A DNA stretch of 64,000 nucleotides, from the NCBI GenBank assembly GCA_011391085.1, contig JAABRD010000007.1:62001-126000 (forward strand), in the 5' to 3' direction. Shown here one piece after another: positions 7,474 to 17,000 of this stretch. Source of the DNA: Thiotrichaceae bacterium. GTDB lineage: Bacteria; Pseudomonadota; Gammaproteobacteria; Beggiatoales; Beggiatoaceae. The position numbers were made by a program, and so were the translations under genes. Numbering within the stretch: the stretch's first letter is position 1; every line of letters begins with the position of its first letter. The notes beneath the pieces are model-generated. The model had not been told where the DNA came from. It saw only the letters and a program-made list of their open reading frames with translations, and did not search any database.

Positions 7474-9135
7474 ATGCCTGTCAAAATGACTTTACACAAG
7501 GGCAACGTGCCTGTCAAGATTTATACTGACGAAGTAGAATCCAGTTCTCTTAATCAACTGGAGGACATTTCACAGTTGCCTTTTATTCATCATCACGTTG
7601 CTGCTATGCCTGACGTGCATACGGGGATTGGGGCAACGATTGGGTCTGTGATTCCTATGAAAGGGGCAATTGTGCCGGCGGCGGTGGGTGTTGATATTGG
7701 TTGTTTCGTCGGTGACACCAAGATTCCTTTGCTGGATGGGACAGAGGCCACTCTAAAAGAATTAACGGAACGTGGAAGGGAATGTTGGGTGTACGCGGTG
7801 AATGCACAACATCAAATCACAGGGGCAAAAGCGTTTGCCAAATTAACCCGCAAAAATGCGCCTCTCATGCGGGTGGTGTTAGACAATGAGGCGGAAATCA
7901 TTTGTACTCCGGATCATCAATTTATGTTACGAGATGGTTCTTGGTGTGAAGCAATGAACTTGCGGTTAAATGTCTCGTTGATGCCCTTTTATAGCCATCT
8001 GGAAGCTCAACAACGGATCATCAAGCCACTGGCAATATTGACGACGAACGCTGACAATCATAAGGTTAGGTTGGTTCAATCTCTGCAACAACGCGAAGAC
8101 GTTTACTGTCTAACGGTCCCCGAGTACGAAAACTTTGCTTTGTCGGCAGGTGTATTTGTACACAATTGCGGGATGAACGCCATCCGTCTCTCCTTAACTG
8201 CCAACGATTTACCCGATAACCTCAAACCCATTCGTCTCGCTATTGAAGAAATGGTTCCAGTGGGATTTGACCAACATAAGATACCACAGGCGCCTAGTTC
8301 CACTATTCAACTGCTGGATCGCGGCATTGAACAAATTTTCGAGAAGCATCCTGGTATTGCCAAAATGCTTAAAAAACCGCATCATACGTGGACTCAGCAG
8401 TTAGGAACGTTGGGGGGGGGGAATCATTTTATCGAGTTGTGTTTAGACGAAAATCAAGATGTTTGGGTGATGCTTCACTCTGGCAGTCGTGGCATTGGTA
8501 ATACGATTGGAACTTACTTCATTAACTTGGCTAAGAAGGATATTGAAGCCCATTCGATTCCGTTACCTAACCGTGATTTGGCTTATTTCAGAGAGGGTGC
8601 CCAATATTTTGATGACTATGTGGAAGCGGTTCATTGGGCACAAGAATATGCTATGCACAATCGTCGGGAGATGATGCGTTTGATTCTCGACGCGTTGCGA
8701 AAACAGTTTCCGCATTTTGAAATCACCAAAGAGGCGATTAACTGTCATCATAATTATATCGCGATTGAAGAACATTTTGGTGAAACCGTTTATCTCACTC
8801 GGAAGGGGGCGATTCGGGCCGGCGAAGGGGAGTTAGGGATTATTCCTGGGAGTATGGGGGCCAAATCGTTTATTGTACGAGGCAAGGGAAATCCTGAGTC
8901 CTTTTGCAGCTGTTCCCATGGTGCCGGCCGCCGCATGAGTCGCACGGAAGCCAAAAAGCGTTTTAGTCATCGTGATATGGAAGACCAAACCAAAGGCGTC
9001 GAATGTCGCAAAGACAAAGGCGTGGTGGATGAAATTCCGCAGGCCTATAAAGATATTGACCAAGTGATGGAGTATCAAAACGACTTGGTCGATGTGGTGC
9101 ATACTTTGAAACAAGTGGTATGCGTGAAAGGTTAA
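7474..9135 (+). CDS. rtcB: RNA-splicing ligase RtcB, interrupted by a mini-intein
   Basis: RtcB joins 2',3'-cyclic phosphate and 5'-hydroxyl RNA ends using GTP and Mn2+, in tRNA/RNA repair. The extein sequence shows the family blocks AAMPDVHTG, GAIVPAAVGVDIG, LHSGSRGIGN, GGGNHFIE and SHGAGRRMSR. After GVDIG (residue 76) a 155-residue insert (77-231) interrupts the gene; the frame resumes with CGMNAIR, whose first Cys (232) is the conserved metal-binding Cys. The unspliced product is 553 residues; removal of the insert gives 398, the normal RtcB length. There is no good ribosome site before ATG 7474. A strong promoter lies about 95 bases upstream and a small basic gene 21 bases downstream. I saw no archease or RtcA gene nearby. 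Confidence 0.95.
   Translation: MPVKMTLHKGNVPVKIYTDEVESSSLNQLEDISQLPFIHHHVAAMPDVHTGIGATIGSVIPMKGAIVPAAVGVDIGCFVGDTKIPLLDGTEATLKELTERGRECWVYAVNAQHQITGAKAFAKLTRKNAPLMRVVLDNEAEIICTPDHQFMLRDGSWCEAMNLRLNVSLMPFYSHLEAQQRIIKPLAILTTNADNHKVRLVQSLQQREDVYCLTVPEYENFALSAGVFVHNCGMNAIRLSLTANDLPDNLKPIRLAIEEMVPVGFDQHKIPQAPSSTIQLLDRGIEQIFEKHPGIAKMLKKPHHTWTQQLGTLGGGNHFIELCLDENQDVWVMLHSGSRGIGNTIGTYFINLAKKDIEAHSIPLPNRDLAYFREGAQYFDDYVEAVHWAQEYAMHNRREMMRLILDALRKQFPHFEITKEAINCHHNYIAIEEHFGETVYLTRKGAIRAGEGELGIIPGSMGAKSFIVRGKGNPESFCSCSHGAGRRMSRTEAKKRFSHRDMEDQTKGVECRKDKGVVDEIPQAYKDIDQVMEYQNDLVDVVHTLKQVVCVKG
7702..8166 (+). other. Mini-intein inside rtcB (155 residues, no homing endonuclease)
   Basis: A protein-splicing element inserted in frame between VDIG and CGMN of RtcB. 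It starts with Cys (CFVGDTKIPLLDG, block A), contains the block B motif TPDHQF (Thr145 and His148 of the precursor) and ends with the C-terminal blocks VYCLTVPEYENF and VFVHN followed by extein Cys. These are the catalytic positions of class 1 inteins: N-terminal Cys, block B His, penultimate His and terminal Asn. The middle is too short for a LAGLIDADG or HNH endonuclease, so it is probably fixed rather than mobile. The insertion point equals that of the known RtcB intein in Pyrococcus, as far as I recall. Confidence 0.93.
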
Positions 9136-9156
9136 TATGATGCAAAGGACTTGATT

Positions 9157-9315
9157 ATGCCAATTATCAAATTAAGAAATCCCGTGGCCGCGTCCCCCGT
9201 GTTACGCAAAGGCGGGGCCCACCTCAAGTCGAAGTCGAGTCAACGTGCGCTACGCAAAAAGGATACGAAGCAAGCGGTGACCGAGTGGAAGCAGGAGAAG
9301 GGGCGGGGGGATTGA
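9157..9315 (+). CDS. Small basic protein downstream of rtcB
   Basis: A 52-residue open frame beginning MPIIKLRNPVAASPVLRKGG and ending KQEKGRGD, 21 bases after the rtcB stop on the same strand. It is rich in Lys and Arg throughout, with a Ser/Lys block (LKSKSSQRALRKKDTK), and has no membrane segment. The LRNPVAxSPxLRKGG start looks like a conserved motif rather than random sequence, and the coding strand shows normal third-position choice. A basic partner beside an RNA ligase would fit RNA or ribosome binding, but that is inference. No family assigned. Confidence 0.6.
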   Translation: MPIIKLRNPVAASPVLRKGGAHLKSKSSQRALRKKDTKQAVTEWKQEKGRGD

Positions 9316-9341
9316 GTCAGATAATCTCAAATCTCAGGAAT

Positions 9342-9484
9342 TATAGTAATATTCCTTCGAACCTGTACGATTCCTGCTTACGCGCAATAAGAATTATTGC
9401 GCCGTTGCTGCGCAACGCAGGGGGGGGCAATAATTCTTATTGCACTCCAGAGGAAGTGTACAAATTTATAGGAATATTACTATA
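9342..9484. repeat. MITE-like element with 15-bp inverted ends and internal CAATAAGAATTATTG hairpin
   Basis: The ends TATAGTAATATTCCT (9342-9356) and its exact complement (9470-9484) enclose two opposite copies of the CAATAAGAATTATTG palindrome (9382-9402 and 9427-9443) around a G-rich centre. The 143-bp unit has no coding capacity. It sits between the convergent rtcB operon and the hybrid kinase at 9506-11632. Confidence 0.65.
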
Positions 9485-9505
9485 TCACTACCTAATTTCA
9501 GGAGT

Positions 9506-11632
9506 TCAAAGTAACGCTTTGTACTCCTGAGTCGTGTGAGTTATGCGACCTATTCCCATTCTCTCTTCCTTCTCTGCTAATCGTGCTTTGGTCGGGTCTG
9601 AAATTAATTTGTGCAGATGAACCACCAAGTCCTCCTTATGATAAGATTCTTTATGATAAATCGTCTCCACATAATTATGTAAGCGTGCTTGTTCAGAAGG
9701 TGAAAGATGTCTTGCCGACAGCACTATGACAGGGATATAACGCCAAGCCTCGCGTTCTTGCAACCGATTTAGAAATTCAAAACCGTCCATCACGGGCATG
9801 TTTAAGTCCAATAAAATCAAAGTTGGTTTCTTCACTTCCAGATGTTCTAAAGCCACTTGACCATTCTCCGCCTGAAACACTCGCCAACCTTCCATTTCCA
9901 AAATAGTTGCCATCGTTTGACGAAGCAGGTCCTCATCATCTATGACCATGACCAATTTTTGAGAGTCGTCACCAATGTGGTATTTCTCTAAAATCGAGAT
10001 TAACTGTTCCCGTTTCACAGGTTTAGTCAGGCAATCCGTGACACCGATGGCATAGCCACGTTGGTCATTTTCATCCATAGATACCATGAGAAGACGGGTA
10101 TGGGAGTACCGTGAATCACTCTTCAACGTGGCTAACAGTCGCCACCCTTCTTGATTGGGCATTTGAACGTCAATCAGAATCGCATCAGGACGTAGTTTAT
10201 TGGCTAACTTGGCGCCGTCGGCTGGAGTGGTTGCAATGGCCACCGCGTAGCCTAATTGACTCAGTTCCATTTTCAGTAGGCTACAGAGGTTGACATCATC
10301 TTCAATCACTAACACAATGCCATGACCTGGCAACAAGTCTGATAAACTCACTTCCTGAGAAATTTCTTCCGTCTTTATATGCACTTGGGAGGGCAAGGAA
10401 ATGGTCAAGAGACTCCCTTGCCCAAATTCACTGTCAACACTAATAGTTCCCCCCATCATATCAGCAAATTTTCGCGTAATCGCCAACCCCAGGCCAGTGC
10501 CGCCATAGCGGCGCGTGGTGGACGCATCGGCTTGCGTAAAAGGTTGAAATAACTTCTTTTGTTGTTCTGTCGTCATCCCAATCCCATTGTCTGCCACAGA
10601 GAATGTAATTCTTTCTCCATGTTCAGCGTGATGCCGTTGAATTTCAAAACAAATATTTCCATGTTCAGTAAATTTAGCCGAATTACTTAACAGATTCAGT
10701 AACATCTGCCGCAATTTTACCATATCTGTGTGCATCACACCTAATCGGGTGGGACGTTTTACGGTCAAGTGATTAGCTTTTTTCTCTACCAACGGTCGAA
10801 TCGTGCTGACGACTTCATCAATCAAAGTGCTAAGTTCGAAAGTCTCTGGGGCCAGTTCCATTTTGCCAGCTTCAATTTTGGAAATATCCAGAATGTCGTT
10901 GATGAGACCCAATAAATGTTTGGCCGCCGCGAGAATCTTTTTTAAATCATCAAGATAAGTCGCTTCCTCCGCCTCTTCTATCTCTTCCGTTAACATCTCG
11001 CTGTAACCGATAATAGCATTGAGTGGAGTCCGTAACTCGTGACTCATATTGGCCAAAAATTGACTTTTGGATAAATTGGCAGATTCGGCCAACGTCTTGG
11101 CTTCTTCCGCTTTTTGTTTGGCCAAATACAATTCAGCAGTCCGTTCAGCGACCCGTTTTTCCAACTCATTCCGGGCGTCTAATAATTCCGTCGTGCGTTC
11201 TTGTACCTTGCGTTCTAGTTCGAATTTATGAAGACGGTCCTGTTCAATAAAACGAGTATAGGTCTTAATGCGATGAATCAGTTGCAACTTATCTATCGGC
11301 TTAGTCAGGTAGTCAACTGCACCGACTTCAAAACCTTTCTGCATAAATTCTTCAGTTTTGTAAGCTGCGGTCAAAAAGACAATTGGAATATGTTGCGTTT
11401 TTTTCCGCGCCAAAATTGCCTGGGCCGTTTCAAAGCCGTCCATATCAGGCATTTGCACATCTAACAGAATTAGATCGATTTTTTCTTTCAAGAGAATCTT
11501 CAGGGCCATAATCCCAGAATCAGCCTCCAAAATATTGGCCTGGAGATATTCTTGAATCAGCGTTTTAAGAGTAAAACGGTTATTCTTGTTATCATCTACA
11601 ATGAGTAAATTCAAGGTTTCGATAGGTGACAT
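9506..11632 (-). CDS. Hybrid histidine kinase, REC-HisKA-HATPase-REC-REC
   Basis: A soluble 708-residue signalling protein without membrane segments. Order: receiver (about 6-122, Asp58 in [10 protein letters not shown]), coiled coil (130-190), HisKA with phospho-accepting His198 in MSHELRTPL, HATPase (about 300-415, N box LLSNSAKF, G boxes DNGIGM and GGTGLGLAI), second receiver (about 438-553, Asp488) and third receiver (about 560-680, Asp609). It probably receives a phosphoryl group from another kinase on the first receiver. I chose ATG 11632 because it aligns with the start of the neighbouring paralogue and has AAGGGG upstream; the frame is open further back to TTG 11668. It lies 39 bases after its tandem paralogue, likely one operon. 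The coding end runs into a CAAAG-type palindrome. Confidence 0.93.
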   Translation of the reverse strand: MSPIETLNLLIVDDNKNNRFTLKTLIQEYLQANILEADSGIMALKILLKEKIDLILLDVQMPDMDGFETAQAILARKKTQHIPIVFLTAAYKTEEFMQKGFEVGAVDYLTKPIDKLQLIHRIKTYTRFIEQDRLHKFELERKVQERTTELLDARNELEKRVAERTAELYLAKQKAEEAKTLAESANLSKSQFLANMSHELRTPLNAIIGYSEMLTEEIEEAEEATYLDDLKKILAAAKHLLGLINDILDISKIEAGKMELAPETFELSTLIDEVVSTIRPLVEKKANHLTVKRPTRLGVMHTDMVKLRQMLLNLLSNSAKFTEHGNICFEIQRHHAEHGERITFSVADNGIGMTTEQQKKLFQPFTQADASTTRRYGGTGLGLAITRKFADMMGGTISVDSEFGQGSLLTISLPSQVHIKTEEISQEVSLSDLLPGHGIVLVIEDDVNLCSLLKMELSQLGYAVAIATTPADGAKLANKLRPDAILIDVQMPNQEGWRLLATLKSDSRYSHTRLLMVSMDENDQRGYAIGVTDCLTKPVKREQLISILEKYHIGDDSQKLVMVIDDEDLLRQTMATILEMEGWRVFQAENGQVALEHLEVKKPTLILLDLNMPVMDGFEFLNRLQEREAWRYIPVIVLSARHLSPSEQARLHNYVETIYHKESYHKEDLVVHLHKLISDPTKARLAEKEERMGIGRITHTTQEYKALL

Positions 11633-11671
11633 GAGTTGACCCCTTAAACCAATTATGAGATTTGACAAATT

Positions 11672-13771
11672 TTAGAAAGTGGTCAAATCTTTTGTTGAAG
11701 GAATGGAATAGACTGAAGCAGAGTGAGTCGACGCCTGGGCGATGAGTTTATGAATATGCAAAATCAACTCTTCTTGGGCGTAGGCTTCTTTGCTAAAAAT
11801 AGTTTCTACATGACAGGTTAGCCGTGCATATTCTTCCGGAGACAGACTTTTGGCGGTTAGCACGACCACGGGGGTGTCTTGCCACTTAGGATTCTGGTGT
11901 AAATTCACTAAAAATTCAAATCCATCCATTTCAGGCATCACCAGGTCTAGTAAAATGAGGGAAGGTTTTTTATCATCCAAATGTTCTAAAGCCACCTTGC
12001 CATTTTCGGCCTTAAACACACGCCAACCTTCACTGGTCAACATATTGGCCATGATTTCCCGAATGATGAGGTCGTCTTCAACTAGCATGACTAGACTTTG
12101 GGAGTCATCTCCGACATGATATTTTTCCAAAATGGAGGCCAAATCGTCACGTCGGACGGGTTTTTTGAGACACTCTGCCGCGCCTAGTGCAAAGCCTTGA
12201 TGACTGGTTTCCTCCATAGAAATCATAATGACAGGAATATGGGATAACAACGGGTCGTTTTTAAGGGCAGTGAGAACACGCCAACCGTCCATATCGGGCA
12301 TTTTGATGTCTAAGAGAATCGCATCAGGGCGGAGTTTTTTGGCCAAATGCAAACCCTCTTTACCATTGGCGGCGGTAGCGACGGCATAACCCAGATTGCT
12401 TAAATCGTTTTTCAGGACTTCTCGAATCATCAAATCGTCATCAATCACCAAGACAATGCCGTCGCCTCCTTCTGACAATAAAGGAATTTCTTTCTTGGAA
12501 GCGTCTAGTGAATCGGTTTTCTCGGTTTTCGCCCCCTGAACTGGCAAGGCTATGGTGATGGTTGTGCCTTGACCAAATTCACTGATTACTGTGATAGTGC
12601 CACCCATCATCTCGGTAAATTTTTTGGTGATGGCTAAACCCAGACCTGTACCACCATAGCGACGGGTCGTGGAAGCGTCCGCTTGAGTAAAGGGTTGAAA
12701 CAGCCTCTTTTGTTGTTCCACAGTCATGCCAATACCATTGTCCGTCACACTAAACTTTACCCAATCACCATCTTCTTGAGAATGGCGTTTGACCTCTAAT
12801 AAGAGGTTACCAGATTCCGTGAATTTGGCCGCATTACTGAGGAGATTCAATAGCATCTGTCGTAATTTGGTCATATCTGTTTGCATCGTGCCAAGGGAAT
12901 CTGAATAGGACACGGTCAGGGTATTCGACTTCTTTTCGACCAATGGTTGAACGGTACTTTCAACCTCGCTGATAAGAGTTTCTAAGGCTACGGTTTCCAC
13001 AAACAAGTCCATCTTGCCAGCCTCAATTTTAGAAATATCTAACACATCGTTGATAAGTCCCAATAAATGTTTACCTGCTGCATGAATCTTTTGTAAATCT
13101 GGAAGAAAATCCACCAGTTCTAAGTCAGCCGCTTCTTCTTCTAACATCTCACTGTACCCAATAATTGCATTCAGTGGCGTACGCAATTCATGACTCATAT
13201 TGGCCAAAAACTGACTTTTCGACAAATTGGCCGTTTCCGCTTGTTCTTTGGCATATTTAAGGGCTTCTTCGATGTGTTTGCGTTCTAAAATTTCTTGTTT
13301 AAGAAGTTTATTGGATTCCAATAATTCCGCCGTCCGTTCTTGCACTTTGCGTTCTAATTCTTGTTTATATTGACGTTCCTGTTCCAAGAAGCGAAGATAG
13401 GTACGAATGCGACTAATCAATTGAGAAGTATCAATGGGTTTCGTCAAATAATCAGCCGCGCCGACTTCAAAACCTTTGCAAATAAATTCTTCGGTTTTAT
13501 AGGCGGCGGTAAGGAAGACAATGGGAATATGTTGGCTTTTTTTGCGCGAACGAATCGTGCGGGCCGTTTCAAACCCGTCCATTTCAGGCATTTGCACATC
13601 CAGAATGATGAGGTCAATTTTTTCTTTAAGAAGAATTTTGAGGGCCATGGCGCCTGATTCTGCTTGAAATATGTTGGCTTCAATATGTTCTGTGATTAAG
13701 GTATGCAAAGTAAATAGGTTATTCTTATTGTCGTCAACGATTAGAATATTAAAGGTATCAGGGGCTGACAT
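11672..13771 (-). CDS. Hybrid histidine kinase, REC-HisKA-HATPase-REC-REC (paralogue of next gene)
   Basis: A soluble 699-residue kinase with the same layout as its downstream neighbour: receiver (Asp58), coiled coil with [12 protein letters not shown], HisKA His194 in MSHELRTPL, HATPase with intact N, G1 and G2 boxes, receiver 2 (Asp488) and receiver 3 (Asp609). The two proteins match almost residue for residue over the first 130 positions and through the kinase core, so the pair comes from a tandem duplication that has since diverged in the linkers and C-terminal tails. All catalytic positions are present. Input is unknown; the N-terminal receiver suggests it is a relay component downstream of a membrane sensor such as the 14010-19073 protein. 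Confidence 0.93.
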   Translation of the reverse strand: MSAPDTFNILIVDDNKNNLFTLHTLITEHIEANIFQAESGAMALKILLKEKIDLIILDVQMPEMDGFETARTIRSRKKSQHIPIVFLTAAYKTEEFICKGFEVGAADYLTKPIDTSQLISRIRTYLRFLEQERQYKQELERKVQERTAELLESNKLLKQEILERKHIEEALKYAKEQAETANLSKSQFLANMSHELRTPLNAIIGYSEMLEEEAADLELVDFLPDLQKIHAAGKHLLGLINDVLDISKIEAGKMDLFVETVALETLISEVESTVQPLVEKKSNTLTVSYSDSLGTMQTDMTKLRQMLLNLLSNAAKFTESGNLLLEVKRHSQEDGDWVKFSVTDNGIGMTVEQQKRLFQPFTQADASTTRRYGGTGLGLAITKKFTEMMGGTITVISEFGQGTTITIALPVQGAKTEKTDSLDASKKEIPLLSEGGDGIVLVIDDDLMIREVLKNDLSNLGYAVATAANGKEGLHLAKKLRPDAILLDIKMPDMDGWRVLTALKNDPLLSHIPVIMISMEETSHQGFALGAAECLKKPVRRDDLASILEKYHVGDDSQSLVMLVEDDLIIREIMANMLTSEGWRVFKAENGKVALEHLDDKKPSLILLDLVMPEMDGFEFLVNLHQNPKWQDTPVVVLTAKSLSPEEYARLTCHVETIFSKEAYAQEELILHIHKLIAQASTHSASVYSIPSTKDLTTF

Positions 13772-13821
13772 AAGGAATAATGAATAATGGTTGTAGGCAA
13801 GAATGGTTAGTTATCGTTAAA

Positions 13822-13986
13822 GGTGGAGTAGAGGCTAACGCCGGTGGACTAGAGGCTTCCGCCGGTGGACTAGAGGCTTTAGGTGGACTAGAGGCTTTAG
13901 CCGGTGGGCAAGCCCGTGATTTCAATTTTGTTCCGTCCCCCTCCGGCGGAAGCCTCTAGTCCACCGGCGGAAGCCTCTACTCCACT
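13822..13986. repeat. REP-like block of the TAGAGGCTTTAGCCGG family
   Basis: Several direct and inverted copies of GGTGGACTAGAGGCTT-type units with a central segment GGGCAAGCCCGTGATTTC and a mirrored right half (GCCTCTAGTCCACC). The block can fold into a long hairpin and separates two kinase genes transcribed in the same direction. The same family occurs at 21852-22317, 51569-51772, 53849-54002 (inside a gene), 56091-56176 and 59871-60145. Confidence 0.8.
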
Positions 13987-14009
13987 GGGGGGCGACTTCT
14001 CTGTCTGAC

Positions 14010-17000
14010 TTATCGGTACAGCCACACCCGCATCAACGAAATCAATTTGTCTGCATCTATCGGTTTGGCTAAATAATCATTGGCGCCCGCTTCTAGGCAT
14101 TTATTTTTGTCACCTTTCATGGCTTTGGCAGTCAAGGCCAGAATGGGGAGTTTGCGGAACCGCGGTTGCGCACGGATTTGCTTCATGGTTTCATAACCGT
14201 CCATTTCTGGCATCATCACATCCATTAAGATAATATCAATGCTTGGTTGTTCTTTCAAGAGATTGAGTGCCTCTTGGCCATTCTCGGCGATGAAAACGTC
14301 CATGTTTTTTTCTTCCAACACAGTGGTCAAGGCAAAGGTGTTGCGCATGTCATCGTCCACCAGTAGCACTTTTTTGCCAGCGAGGATGGCTTCTTTGTCA
14401 TGTAACTTATGCAACATCGTGCGCTTTTCCTTGGACAAATTGGATTCTAACTGATGCAAAAAGAGAGTGGCTTCGTCTAGTAATCGTTCTGGGGACTTGA
14501 CTGTTTTGACCGTCAGATGGTCGGAACAAGATTGTAAGAGTTCTTCTTCGGACGGCGTTAAATCACGTTCTGCATATAGAATGACGGGGATTTGGGAAAA
14601 GTGTTCGGGGTCCTCATAGAGTTGTTCTAACAAGTGTAAGCCCGTATCATTTTCCACGTCGATGTCTAAAATGAGGCAATCAAAGGTGCCCTGGTGCAAT
14701 TTATCGAGGGCGATTTGACTGGTGGGGGCAAGGACCGATTGAATGTTGTGGTTGCCCACCAGGTCTAAGATTTTTTGTTGATGGGGTAGATCATCGGCCA
14801 CGATTAGCAGATGCTTGACGGTTTTGGCCAGGAAGTCCTCGATTTTTTTGAAGGCTTCGCTAAGTTCAGCCATGTTGATGGGTTTGAGTAAGAAGCCAAT
14901 GGCGCCCATTTGTTTCGCTTCCTGGTCCTTATGAGAAGCGGACATGAAATGGACGGGGATATGACGAGTTTTGGGGTTGTCTTTGAGTTTTTCCATGACC
15001 GACCAACCGTCGATTTGGGGGAGGCCAATGTCGAGGATAATGGCACTGGGTTGGTAGGTTTCGGCCAGTTGGAGACCCATTTTGCCATCTTCGGCCAGGA
15101 GGCATTTGAAATGTTTGTCGCGGGTCAACTCCATTAGAATGGTGGAAAACTTGCGATCATCTTCAATGATAAGGATAGTCTTGGAGGAGGGGGTAAGAGT
15201 GTCTCTGTCATCGATAACTTCGGTGGCGCCCAAGACTTCCGTGGGTTTGGAGGAGTACCCGTTGGGAGTTTTAAAGACTTCCAAGGTGTTTGACGGAGTC
15301 ACGGCCAAAGAGTTTGGGGTAGACACCTGGTTGGATTCGGACACGATTGGGAGAGTCGCAATGGTGACCGTTTTGGAAGATTCGGAAGCAGTGGGTTTGG
15401 CAACAGTTTTGAGGTCCTGGGACATTTTGGACAGGGGTAAATAAAGAGTGAACGTGCTACCTTTCCCTTCTTCACTGGTTAGGCAAATTTCGCCTCCCAA
15501 TAAGCGGGCCAGTTGACGGGAGATAGACAGACCTAAACCGGTGCCACCATACCGGCGGCTAGTGGTGCCATCGGCTTGGCGAAAGGCGTCAAAGACCAGT
15601 TCTTGTTTATTTTTGGGAATGCCTATGCCAGAATCGGTGACTCGGATGGCAATGGTTTGGTGCGGATCAACCCCCAGAGTGGCGACTTCTTGCGGAAGGG
15701 GACGACCGATATGTAGTTTGACTACGCCACGGGCCGTAAATTTGAGGGCGTTGGATAATAAATTGTTCAGAATTTGTTTTAACCGTTGGGAATCGGTATG
15801 CAAGATGGGCGACCAGTGAGGGTCGTCGGCAGACAGCGTAAAGGTCAGTCCTTTTTGTTCAGCGACAGGTTGGAATTTTTGTTCGGTGGCATCCAACAAA
15901 TCTTTTAGGACCAAGGCCTCGCGAACGACTTCCAGTTTCCCAGCTTCAACTTTGGATAAATCTAAAATGTCGTTGATCAGGGTAAGAAGGTCGGTGCCAG
16001 CACTGTGAATGGTACGGGCATATTCGACTTGTTTATCGGTCAGATTACCAGGTTTGTTGTCGGCTAGAATTTGGGCCAGGATGAGGAGGCTGTTTAACGG
16101 TGTGCGCAATTCATGGGACATATTGGCCAAAAATTCAGATTTGTATTTACTAGCCAATTCGAGTTCTTTGGCTTTATTTTCCAGAACTTGGCGACTTTGT
16201 TCCAATACGCGATTGGTCTCGGTAATCTCATGTTGTTGTTGCTTGAGTTCCCGTGAATGCTCCTCCAACTCCTCATTGGCTTGCCGTAATTCCTCTTGTT
16301 GACTTTGTAACTCCTCTGCCTGCGATTGTAATTCTTCGGTCTGAATCTGACTTTGTTGCAACAATTCTTGCAACTGGGTGCGAGACTCGGCGGTGTTAAT
16401 GGCAACGGCAATATCAGGTAGCACTTGGTTTAGAAATTCGATTTGTAATGGGGTCACGTCATTGAATAAACCCAGTTCAATCACGCCTTTCACGGCATCT
16501 TCAAACAGATAAGGAGTCACTACGACTTGTCGTGGGGTAGTGTCCATAAGCCCCGATTGCACTTGAATGGCATCGGAGGGAACTTGATGAATGATAATCG
16601 GCTGTTGTTCCAAAGCCGCTTGTCCCACCATCCCTTCACCAAACTCAAAGCGATTGGCGAGATTTTTCCGCCACGTATAGGCATAACTGGCCAACAACTT
16701 GAGATAAGGAGTTTGCGGGGCCGCATCTGAATGTTCTGCCACATTGGGTTGTTCTACGACATAGAAGACACCTACCTGGGCTGACAGATAAGTGCAGAGG
16801 AAATGGATAATATTTTTTGCCAAGGAAACCGTATCTTGTTTGCCACTTATCTGTTGAGACAGTTGCATGAGACCCGTTTTTAGCCAATCTTGTTGCGCAT
16901 TTTGGGCCATCATGTCTCGCAATTTCAGGGTCATTTGAGACAATGCCATGCCCAATTGGTCTTGGTCCGACAACGGTTTGACTTTCTCATTATAATTCCC

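Noticed and set aside
7702-8166. Homing endonuclease inside the RtcB intein
   Set aside because: The insert is 155 residues and the splicing blocks fill it; no LAGLIDADG, HNH or GIY-YIG motif is visible.
13822-13986. Regulatory sRNA from REP hairpins
   Set aside because: The blocks can fold, but no promoter or T-run terminator pair defines a transcript, and the same sequence occurs in many gaps.
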